Assembly: GCA_034696485.1 (NCBI GenBank) | Contig: JAQIWT010001246.1 | Location: 1-11,712, forward strand | DNA from: Isohypsibius dastychi | Lineage: Eukaryota > Tardigrada > Eutardigrada > Parachela > Isohypsibiidae | DNA: 11,712 nucleotides | Reading direction: 5' to 3' | Shown: in pieces, positions 1 through 7,172 of the stretch | Position numbering within the stretch: the stretch's first letter is position 1 | Layout: each line of letters starts with the position of its first letter | The notes under the pieces: model-generated | The model's database searches: none | Told to the model about the DNA's origin: nothing | The model's input: only the letters and a program-made list of their open reading frames with translations | Translations under genes and position numbers: made by a program

Positions 1-374
1 AACCCGTTCAATTTCCAACATTACAATATTCGACAAATATCCGTCGAAGTTGACGGACAGTCCTACCCTACTAAACCGTACCAGACCAATTTCGAGCAGT
101 TTGCGTCTTTGGTAGGCTACGATGGACTTTTGGATACTTTGAAGCAGCGCAATAATCCCTTTGGTGAACTCCCATTTAATCGAGATAAATGTGCCAAAAG
201 CTACACTATTCTTGGCTTTGACCTAACACCGGGGGAACAGGTCGCGGGGCACTCACTCTGATCAAACAAGGGAATTTAAGTGTTATTGTTACATTCGGAA
301 GTGCAAGCGGAACACCTGAAACTGTAATGATGGTCTGTTATATGGTCTATGACGCCATCTTGGAAGTTAACTAG
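1..374 (+). pseudogene. Major capsid protein (double jelly roll), 3' end, frame-broken
   Basis: C-terminal part of the Polinton/adintovirus hexon-like major capsid protein, the family often labelled F54H12.2-like in animal genomes; it forms the trimeric capsomers. Frame 1 is open from base 1 and shows the NPFNFQHYNI motif, the SYPTKPYQTNF stretch, GYDGLLDT and the FDLTP motif near base 219. It then hits TGA at 259-261. The family's glycine-rich C-terminal strand continues in frame 3 from about base 231 and ends with TAG at 372-374. The switch coincides with a run of five G at 231-235, so one base appears to be missing there. A slippage event at the run is possible but has no further support. 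The 5' part is outside the window. The protease starts 29 bases after the stop, suggesting a compact late gene cluster. Confidence 0.85.
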
Positions 375-403
375 CATCGACAAATTATAGCCGACTTTTC
401 AAC

Positions 404-865
404 ATGAACGCACACGTGATTAGTCAGGCACTGCAAGATCATCCTGTTACTCGGGATTTTTTTTGTGGGGTTTTCTCCGCAGATCAGATTCCAGTTCAGT
501 TGGATAAAATGCCAGGCGCATGTGGTATGAACACTGACCCGTCAGATAAACCGGGAAAACACTGGACTGCTGTGTACCAAAGTGGACACGATACTGTGGA
601 ATTCTTTGATTCGTATGGAAAAGAGCCTTCTTTTTACAGATTAAATTTACCTGTCTCTCAACGTTTCGCTAAACAAGATCAAGTACTGCAGTCTAATCTA
701 ACAACAGTGTGCGGTCAGTACTGTATGTGTTTCATTTTTAATCGTTGTTCTGGTACGTCATTCTCTTTGGATACACTTGCTAATGATAGAATGGTTCTTC
801 GTCGAGTAAACTCGAATTTCAAGCTAAAAACACCAATAATTGATGTTGATTTTCTTTTAAGTTGA
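404..865 (+). CDS. Adenain-like cysteine protease (capsid maturation)
   Basis: A 153-residue cysteine protease of the adenovirus endopeptidase type (MEROPS C5, Ulp1-like fold), which in Polinton-type elements is expected to process capsid proteins during assembly. The active site reads directly from the sequence: His53 in GKHWTAVY, Asp69 in FFDSYGKEP, Gln96 (oxyanion) and Cys103 in TVCGQYCMCF. The seven-residue Gln-to-Cys spacing and the His-to-acid spacing match adenain. It is shorter than adenovirus adenain (about 204 residues) but normal for Polinton proteases. ATG 404 is the first start after the capsid stop and precedes all catalytic residues. The frame is intact to TGA 863-865 with no intron, unlike the broken capsid and polymerase genes. 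No AATAAA is visible before the convergent gene, so the 3' end of its mRNA is unclear. Confidence 0.9.
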   Translation: MNAHVISQALQDHPVTRDFFCGVFSADQIPVQLDKMPGACGMNTDPSDKPGKHWTAVYQSGHDTVEFFDSYGKEPSFYRLNLPVSQRFAKQDQVLQSNLTTVCGQYCMCFIFNRCSGTSFSLDTLANDRMVLRRVNSNFKLKTPIIDVDFLLS

Positions 866-1078
866 CTCTTGTGTGTTGAAAAATACCAAAATGTAGAAAA
901 TGAATGATCATGAATTGCATGTTGTAAAATCCAACGTTTCGGCTCAAAGTTGAAAAGCCGTTTTAGTGCTTTTTGCATAGGATTCACATGATAGAATGAG
1001 CTATCGCGGACATTTTTGAATATTTCATATTTATTGCCGGAAATAGACGTTTGTCAAAACATGACAGTCAACAAAAAA
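866..1078. other. Convergent 3' intergenic region
   Basis: 213 bases between the protease stop (+) and the PC4-like gene stop (-). It carries the poly(A) signal of the - strand gene. No credible coding sequence is seen on either strand. Confidence 0.6.
1030..1035 (-). terminator. Poly(A) signal AATAAA of the PC4-like gene
   Basis: AATAAA on the - strand, 44 bases past the stop codon at 1079-1081. Position and spacing fit a 3'-end processing signal. Confidence 0.55.
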
Positions 1079-1964
1079 CTAAATTGCTTGGAAAAGAACC
1101 ATGGAATGAATAATTTCTTTTAGCGCATCATACCCTTTGACTCCAAAACTGATTCCTCGCTTAGTGGCACAGATATCTCCATCAGGACGAACGAAAAACT
1201 GACGAATGGTGGCCAAGTCACTTCCATCAAATCGAGACCAGCTAAAATAAGGCTCCCCATTCAAGTTGATGAGCAAATCTGGCATGTTCTCAACACCCTT
1301 TATTTCAAAAACAAATTAAGAAAAGAGAATTTCAAGGATTTAGAAGGGAGTATGCTACCTGTCACGACCTTGAAGAACCACGGCACACAGCTTGAAAAAC
1401 TGATCCAACGACAATGTTAAAGTTCTAGCAATATTCTGAGTCCAACCCACGCCAACTTCATGCTTCCACTCGGCAAAAACGGAGACTGGCTCCGAATCGA
1501 TAGTTTGCGCAAAGACAAATTTTCCGAAACTGTAAACATTACATTTTTTAATTTATTAAGATTCAAATTTAGATTTTCAATTAAGATTTGGATTCAGATT
1601 TTACATTTTCAATTTGACAAAACAATGGAGGTTTTTCTACTTACGCGACCTTGAAGACTGGCAAGCCGTTGAAGATGAAGTACGGTTTGAGGACTTCCGG
1701 TGCTTTTAAGACGCTATCCTTGGTGATCTTCGAGAATTTGATCGGATTCTCGGTGATGGCTGTTGGCGTTTCAGTGACAACTGGATTCTCACGCTTACGC
1801 TTGATGACCTTTTTGATGGATTGGTCGTTGGGAACGGCGTTTTGACGCATAAGCAGAGGAACGGGAATTCGGACTGGAAGGGGGGCATTCTGGGTGAAGA
1901 GTTCAGGGAATTCCATTTTGGAGGATGAGAAGAATTTTGAGATTGAATGAATGAACTCAAACAT
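1079..1964 (-). CDS. Protein with two PC4/Sub1-like ssDNA-binding units, three exons
   Basis: PC4/Sub1-like domains bind single-stranded DNA and act in transcription and repair. The last exon (about 1297 or 1278 down to 1079) matches the family well: YFSWSRFDGSDLATIRQFF, then DGD, then ATKRGISFGVKGYDALKEI (four strands, the basic-GIS turn, a helix). Upstream, YFIFNGLPVFKV, then a strand region, then LTLSLDQFFKL looks like a diverged second copy. The N-terminal part is proline-rich with a basic patch KKVIKRKREN, a likely nuclear signal. Exon 1 ends at 1645 (donor GTAAGT, phase 2); exon 2 starts at 1529. The second junction is ambiguous: donor 1358 with acceptor 1298 gives 61 bp but breaks frame, whereas 1368 to 1279 keeps frame. 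The first ATG is at 1964, only about 11 bases from the TATA box; ATG 1916 has the better context (AAAATGG) and distance. A role in the element's DNA replication or transcription is inference. Confidence 0.6.
1530..1644 (-). other. Intron 1 of the PC4-like gene
   Basis: Donor GTAAGT at 1644-1639 and acceptor TTTACAG ending at 1530; 115 bases, A/T-rich, phase 2. Removing it joins two frames that both look coding. Confidence 0.65.
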
Positions 1965-1974
1965 TGTGGGTTCT

Positions 1975-1982
1975 CTTATATA
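1975..1982 (-). promoter_or_regulatory. TATA box of the PC4-like gene
   Basis: TATATAAG on the - strand. A start site about 30 bases downstream would fall near 1950, after ATG 1964 and before ATG 1916, which favours the second ATG. Confidence 0.6.
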
Positions 1983-1990
1983 CACAAATC

Positions 1991-2080
1991 GAGGCTTGGA
2001 AGATTTCTACAGGTTTGACAGTGTTTTGGAAGATTTTCACATGTTTTACCGTGTTTTGGAAGATTTTTGCAGGTTTGTCT
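1991..2080. repeat. Three tandem 30-bp units upstream of the PC4-like gene
   Basis: Units at 1991-2020, 2021-2050 and 2051-2080, exactly 30 bases each. On the + strand each has TTGGAAGATTT near its start and a GTTT(T/G)(A/T)C block near its end. They lie directly behind the TATA box of the - strand gene. The same unit, again three times, lies behind the polymerase TATA box. They are probably binding sites of one activator. Confidence 0.85.
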
Positions 2081-2187
2081 GTCAAGCTGAGTGATTGTAC
2101 TGCGGTTTTGTTTCATTCTGATAAAGTGAATTTTCTGGGTGCAAAATCCGAGTTGGAACTGTCAGCAGCCGAACTTGAATTGAACAT

Positions 2188-2193
2188 TTTATT
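2188..2193 (-). terminator. Poly(A) signal AATAAA of the polymerase gene
   Basis: AATAAA on the - strand, 15 bases after the final stop at 2209-2211. It supports 2209 as the true 3' end of the polymerase reading frame. Confidence 0.6.
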
Positions 2194-3132
2194 ATAAACC
2201 GCTCACATTCAATATCCATAAGGCAATGTATTAAACTGATTATCAACAATTACACGTTTTTCGTACGTGACACGCCATTTCTTGGTCATATCCGTTTGAT
2301 AAATCGAAAGTTTTTTCTAATTACGTTCAAGAACATTAGAATATTTGATCAACTCAACAGAATTATCAGAGAGAATTTAAACCAAGTTGTTAAAGTTGAG
2401 CTGTTCCTTGGTCTCACCGTTGGTGGTATGGCCCTTGATCTTGATGCAGTGCTCTCCGGTGTTGCTGACCCATCCGTAGCACTTTGGTCCAAGTGAGGCA
2501 AAACTGGTGATCCACTGGTCTGGTTTGAGTTCGCTGGTCAAATCGCCCAAATAATTTCCGGTTGGTGGCATGTACTGGCCAGGCTTGTGTTTGAAGAAGA
2601 CAGAGTCTGTGTCGCAGTAGAGAAGATGCGGTCCGCGTTTCTCCATAAACTTGTAGAGATGGAGACGAGCCAGCGATGTGGTGAAGGCAGCTAGGACAAC
2701 GTTGGTCGAAGGGTTGACGTTGAAGAATTCTTCCTCGGACTTGTACTAAACACACACGACTTCGTCGCTGAAGAGGTCGAATGACGAGACGTTGTACATT
2801 CCGGAATTCATCAGTTCATGGAATCGTTGAGGTTCGGTGACAAATTCAGTCTTTCCTCTATTTTCCCGCATTCCTAGGCGACCCCAGAGGAAATTTAGGC
2901 AGACTTTGGATAGCTGGCGGAACCCCAGATTCTTTTTCATCTTTTCCTTTTCCAGCAGGACTGCTTCGTGGCTGTGAAAGTCGCGGATATACTGGTCTTT
3001 TTGCTCTGAGGTGATGACGTCATCGGGCCATCCTGAAGCTTCCGTTTTCAGTTTCAAGAGAGTGTTCATGTACTCGGCAAAGAGTCCGACTTTGGTTTCC
3101 GGATAATGCCAGACTTCCTCAATAGACAGAAC

Positions 3133-3186
3133 CTAATGCAGGAAAATAAACTGATTGAACGAATTTTTGATTAATTTCTGATTTAC
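3133..3186 (-). other. Polymerase intron 4
   Basis: 54 bases, donor GTAAAT, acceptor GCATTAG, phase 0. It separates the exon with motif A from the one with motifs B and C. The family-conserved run from GYR to EEVWHYP is continuous after removal. Confidence 0.85.
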
Positions 3187-4146
3187 CCGATAACCAAGAG
3201 AAACAGCTTTCTCGATTTTCGGACTGCACCAAGTTCCACTAAGAGCTCGTTCATCGTCGGAATGCTGGCATTTTTCCTTTTGTTGGCTTCCAGCACAGGT
3301 CCGGCACAGGGGGAAATAGAGCTTCTTGTTGATGGTGGCGGGGATAACGGGAATCAGAAGTCCACGAGGGGGGAGGAGCTTGCACTTGACCAATCCGTAA
3401 TAATGATCCACTGTCTTGAAGTTTTCTTTGATAACTTCCGGGTGGCAAACTGGATACTCTCCGTACTTGGTTATAAACGGATACTCTGACGTCACATCAA
3501 AATAATGAATCTTCTCATCTGGCTCGACGTTATGGAGAAGCTTGTAGGCGTTGACTCTTCCTCCCTTGAAAGCATCTCGGGGATTGAGGGGCGTACGGAT
3601 ATGGACATCCGCGATGAAATCCCGGAAATCGGAGTCAGTCTTTAAAAGCTCCTCATACTCATGCTCTCAAATGGCAGTGATGCTGAATCCACTTTGACGA
3701 ATAATTTCTTCGCGGTTAAAAGTTTCTTCATGGATGGGGCCCATCTGGATAAGACGCTGAAGATGCAGGGTCGAACTCCGAAAACATTTGGGACATCCAT
3801 GCCAATGGCAGCCGTAAAATTCGTAAACACGTTGATCTTCCTCGCTGAATCCGTCCACAAAGAACTTGCCAATCTTCTTCTCACCCCCGGAAATGCTGGT
3901 CCGCCGGGGCGTTCCGAGTTCATGAGCATTCCATTCCAGCCATTTGAGGGCCTTAACCGACTGAGTCCGGCCTTTGTCGAAACGATGAACGAGTCCGATG
4001 GTATTATCCTTTTGGAAGCGGGTCCGCCAGAGGTTGGTGACGATGTCAGCGATGGTAGTTCCGGAAACGAAGGGGCAAATTTCGGTGCCAACTTTCATAT
4101 AAAGTTCCCGGAATTTTAGACAGCATTGACGAAGGACCGTAACATC

Positions 4147-4202
4147 CTATAAATTACCACAGTTACAGCAACGAAAATAATCTCGATTTATTTACTATTC
4201 AC
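4147..4202 (-). other. Polymerase intron 3
   Basis: 56 bases, donor CAG/GTGAAT, acceptor TTTATAG, phase 0. It lies inside the ExoIII motif, so YCSQ before and DV after together give the conserved YCxxDV, which is strong evidence that the intron is real. Confidence 0.88.
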
Positions 4203-5345
4203 CTGACTGCAGTAGGCAATAAATTCTTGATTGAAGTCATACTGGCCAATCTTTTCCGACATGTCTTGCTTAAACCATTGGTCAAAAACGAGCTTGTCCT
4301 TTCCACTCTTCCGGTTGTAGTCAAACTCGTCCTTGGAGGGATATGCTACGACTTTGTTCCAGTTCTCAGGCCGGTTGAAGCGATGTGGAAAGTCACCTTT
4401 CCGCAGGTCCTCAATGCCGACAAGGGCGGGAAATTTAGCTAAAGTGGTTGGAACATAAGCTAGGGAGTCCCGGAAGAGCATCTTGTATTCTGGCACGCTG
4501 ATATTCTTATTCATTCCTCCGGCCATAATTACGTCACATTTCACGCTGTTGTTAAGTAGCCACCGAAGGATGAGCATACCGTCAAAGGACTGGAAATTGT
4601 GAGCGATGACGTAGAATCCCTTGTGGACATCTTGAAATAAGAATTCACAGAGGGCGTTGGTGACTTCCGGTCCGATGATTCCATCTTCCGGAAAAACTTG
4701 CTCATTTCCTTGGTCATCCTGGACAACAGCTAAATTGGGCACCAGCTGACCGTCCTCCCGTACATACGTTCCATAATCAAAGAGGAATCTGGCCGCCGAA
4801 TGCTCCTCCTCCTTCTCGTCGCTGAACCTGAGGGACTTGATAGAGCACTTGTGATCTGGAAGGACATGGAGATAACAGATTTGGCAAAGCTGTTCCCCGC
4901 AACGATGAGGCTGGTCGTTCTCACGTCGATCCGCGCGGTAATAAAACGAACAGGTCAAACAACGCCGAACTCGGTGGCAAATAGGCACTTGTTTCTTTCC
5001 GGAGATACTTAAACTGGCTTGATGCTTGCTGAAACACTCTTGTCTTCCGAATGTTCGGTGACAGTTTCCACACTCCAGCCGAAGATCTTTGGTTTGGGGA
5101 CATTCGGTGGTATGGCAGTCCTGACACATCCTACCACAGTGATGTTCCAGGCGATGATCGTAGCCCCTGTCGCACTTAAGGCACCAGTATGACTTGCTGA
5201 AGAATCCGGAAAGGCTTTTGAAAACAGCAAAATGGTGTGAATAGTGGAGAAGGTTGACCACTTGCTCGCTAGCGACTTTGTTGTCATAAATGATGGCGCA
5301 TCTCTGTTCAAGTCCATAAATTCGAATTCGATAATTTGGGGATTT

Positions 5346-5400
5346 CCAAATAAACATATTTAAATAAGATTGAAAATTTGGTAGAAAATCAAAGTATTAC
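5346..5400 (-). other. Polymerase intron 2 with a lost 3' acceptor (GG)
   Basis: Donor GTAATA at 5400-5395, phase 0. There is no AG on the - strand anywhere from the donor to 5304. A 55-base intron, the same size as its neighbours, would end TTTATTTGG at 5346 and keep the frame into KSPNYRIRIYGL. I infer a mutated acceptor (AG to GG). Confidence 0.55.
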
Positions 5401-5757
5401 CTTCGAAAAAGGAGGAAGGTCATCCAAAGTCATTTCTTTATTGGGAAGATCAAGCTCTTGTAGTAGCTTTATTGCCGCGTTTTTCTGATAAGCCTGTTGA
5501 TCGACTGCTTTTCTCAACTCTGGAGTGCCAGGACCGAATTTGATGAAGGCATCAGCGATAACAAAACATCGAGCAAGGCACATTCTATCTTTTCCATCTC
5601 TGACTTGAATGATACTCCTCATCTTCTCCAGTTTTGCTAAGATTCTTTCCGAAATTTTGTGGCTACATGACCCAGCAGGGACTTGGTGAATTTGGACAAG
5701 TAGACTGAATCCCTCATCTAACTTTACGTTTTCATTAGAATTCAACACCTTCTCCAC

Positions 5758-6082
5758 CTATCAAAACAATCCTCAATCAAGAAAATTACTTTTAAAGCCA
5801 AACAACAACAAACAAAACATTTGTAATTAAAAAACTTCAAAATATTGTCCCTTGATAAATAAATTATTCAACTGGCTTGAGCAGATATGAATGACTAAAT
5901 CTGAAACTTTGAAAACACAAAAATTACTTTTGAACAAAATTGATTTAAACTTTGAATATGAATTCCAGAAACTTCGAAGAACGCATACAAATGATAAACA
6001 TTTCAAATAGAAACCAGAAAACCCAACAACACACACCATCTCCCTATGAAAGTATGGACACTTGATTATACACAAATCTTAC
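5758..6082 (-). other. Polymerase intron 1, unusually long
   Basis: Donor GTAAGA at 6082-6077, acceptor TTGATAG ending at 5758, phase 0, 325 bases against 54-56 for the others. The exon junction keeps the residue spacing of the family's N-terminal region (LTVER to EKVLNSNE), but only by reading through TGA 6092-6094. A later insertion into the intron is possible; none was identified. Confidence 0.6.
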
Positions 6083-6547
6083 ATCAAGCATTCACCGTTC
6101 AACGGTCAGCTCGCTCTTGGCTATCAATGGCGTCCAGATGGGGAAACTCAAACTTTTGAAGTCCATAATAATACGAACACGGTGGTGATCAGGGATCCCT
6201 GCAGTAATTTTCTTGATGACTTCGTCCAGGATTTTGTGTATAAAATAGGGTATGTCTTTGAAATCAACGTTTCCTAGATCCTCCAAGGCAACTTTGATGC
6301 GGCGGAAAGTACAACTGTACTTGACCGAGTTGTGGAGTCCGGTGTCGGTTATGGTCAGTTTACCGTCGATTGACTCCTGACGTGATCCTCCACACTAAAT
6401 CGGAAGTGGTTCACCCGGAAATGGATCACCCAACATCTCATTATACAAGTCATCCATTGAGGTGGTTAGCAAGCATCTCCTCAAACTCATCATCGGAATA
6501 CATTTTTGAGAACAAGGCGAAATCGTTTGTGACTGTTCAGCATTTGC

Positions 6548-6555
6548 TTTATATA
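6548..6555 (-). promoter_or_regulatory. TATA box of the polymerase gene
   Basis: TATATAAA on the - strand, 45 bases before ATG 6503 and 91 before ATG 6457. The arrangement with the 30-bp array mirrors the PC4-like gene. Confidence 0.65.
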
Positions 6556-6593
6556 CATATTTGAAAATCGGTTAAACTTATAAAAGTTTCGCT

Positions 6594-6683
6594 GTGTTTT
6601 GGAAGATTTTTTAAGGTTTTACCGGGTTCTGGAAGATTCTATCACGTTTTACTGTGTTTTGGGAGATTTGTTAGACGGACAAA
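6594..6683. repeat. Three tandem 30-bp units upstream of the polymerase gene
   Basis: Units at 6594-6623, 6624-6653 and 6654-6683. The first is nearly identical to units 2 and 3 of the array at 1991-2080; shared cores are GTGTTTTGGAAGATTTT and GTTTTACC. The third unit is degenerate at its end. The array starts 38 bases behind the TATA box. Confidence 0.85.
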
Positions 6684-6687
6684 ATTT

Positions 6688-6720
6688 GCAGCGTCATAGA
6701 GAAAATGTCGCAGCGTCATA
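6688..6720. repeat. Pair of GCAGCGTCATA boxes
   Basis: Identical 11-bp direct repeats at 6688-6698 and 6710-6720, 22 bases apart, i.e. about two helical turns. They sit between the 30-bp array and the TGACGTCA elements. Just after them, AAGATGGC (- strand, inside GGCGGCCATCTTTG) resembles a YY1-type site. Confidence 0.5.
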
Positions 6721-6749
6721 TGTGGCGGCCATCTTTGTTTTGAAAAGTG

Positions 6750-6918
6750 TGACGTCACATCATCAATTAAGTTTAAAAGTGATGCACATAGTCATAACAG
6801 GGTGACGTCACACCAACAAATAAAATCCACAAGTGATGCACACGACCCACAACAAAATATTTCGAGTCCCAAAATGACGTCACACATACAATTGGACTTC
6901 AAAGTGTTGCACACGGCC
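6750..6918. promoter_or_regulatory. Three copies of a composite CRE-containing element
   Basis: TGACGTCACA occurs at 6750, 6803 and 6875. In each case AAGTG(A/T)TGCACA follows at a start-to-start distance of 27, 28 and 27 bases (6777, 6831, 6902). The bases between the two boxes are not conserved. TGACGTCA is the full CRE/ATF consensus; adenovirus early promoters also use repeated ATF sites. The block lies 250-415 bases upstream of the polymerase start and probably acts as an enhancer or bidirectional promoter. Confidence 0.7.
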
Positions 6919-6960
6919 AAAAATACATTGTTTGTTCGAGACCATTTTGAAACAACATAT

Positions 6961-7172
6961 GTGAAGTCCTTCCGGAATAAGATTCCGCGAACCCCCTTGA
7001 GGTTAAATATGTAAGCCCCTGGAGTAAACTATGTGAAGCCCCTTGCAATAAAGTATGTGAAACCCCCTGGAATGGAATATCTGAAGCTCCCTAAAATGAA
7101 ATTTGAAGAGCCCCCAGATAAAATATATGAAACCCCCTGGATTACAATACGTAAAGCCCCTCTTTGGGGGTT
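6961..7172. repeat. Degenerate 24-bp minisatellite, about nine units
   Basis: Units of 22-25 bases, mostly 24, with a GTGAA-GCCCC(C/T)TGG core followed by an A/T-rich part ending in ATAT or similar. Because 24 is a multiple of 3, both strands show eight-residue periodic open frames (+ 7033-7269; - 7003-7215). Units of 22 and 25 break a constant frame, so I do not call it coding. Confidence 0.75.

Larger units (their letters stand above)
2209..6503 (-). pseudogene. polB: Protein-primed family B DNA polymerase of Polinton type, five exons, with in-frame stops
   Basis: Replicative polymerase of the element, about 1,250 codons, usual for the family. Exons: 6457 (or 6503)-6083, 5757-5401, 5345-4203, 4146-3187, 3132-2209. 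In order: N-terminal region (LSFPIWTPLIAKSELTVER); SIIQVRDGKDRMCLARCFVI; a Cys/His-rich zinc-binding stretch (SYWCLKC to PDHKC); ExoI FDYGTY, where the catalytic Glu of DxE is Gly (GGA 4770-4772); ExoII AHNFQSFDGMLIL; ExoIII YCSQ/DV, split exactly by an intron; motif A DVTSEYP; motif B KVCLNFLWG; motif C YCDTDS; KIKG; C-terminal NTLPYGY before TGA 2209-2211. In-frame stops: TAG 6395-6397, TGA 6092-6094, TGA 3667-3669, TAG 2746-2748, TAA 2377-2379, TAG 2317-2319. The frame is otherwise kept for 4 kb, so decay is recent. ATG 6457 is in the main frame; ATG 6503 is not and closes after 17 codons. Confidence 0.88.
1..6683. mobile_element. Polinton/Maverick (adintovirus-like) element, partial
   Basis: A self-synthesising animal DNA element related to adenovirus-like viruses. 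The assignment rests on co-location of three hallmark genes: the C-terminal part of the double-jelly-roll capsid protein (NPFNF and FDLTP motifs), an adenain-like cysteine protease, and a protein-primed family B DNA polymerase with an N-terminal cysteine/histidine-rich region. The capsid and protease genes run on + and converge with the polymerase and a PC4-like gene on -. Integrase, FtsK-like ATPase and penton genes are not in the window and would lie to the left of base 1. The right end given here is the edge of the polymerase promoter repeats. The element may extend to about 7170 or further, since no terminal inverted repeat could be matched. Capsid and polymerase are both broken, so this copy is probably not autonomous. 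Confidence 0.88.

Noticed and set aside
1991-2080. 30-bp repeats taken as a CRISPR array
   Set aside because: The units are directly contiguous without spacers, and the context is eukaryotic.
2414-2755. 113-codon - strand frame overlapping polymerase motif C
   Set aside because: The DTDS-containing frame next to it is the real one; this frame is a shadow.
3015-3494. TGACGTCA sites at 3015-3022 and 3487-3494
   Set aside because: They lie within polymerase codons (the second encodes part of motif A), lack the AAGTGATGCACA partner and are best seen as chance.
3642-4119. Long open frames on + (3661-4119) and in another - frame (3642-4091)
   Set aside because: They overlap the polymerase exon with its conserved motifs and have no family-like features; they are shadows.
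4227-5317. Several 60-100 codon frames opposite or beside polymerase exon 3
   Set aside because: Same reason: exon 3 carries the zinc-binding and exonuclease motifs in one continuous frame.
2317-6397. An alternative genetic code reading stops as amino acids
   Set aside because: TAA, TAG and TGA would all have to be sense, while other genes here end normally with TGA, TAG or TAA followed by poly(A) signals.
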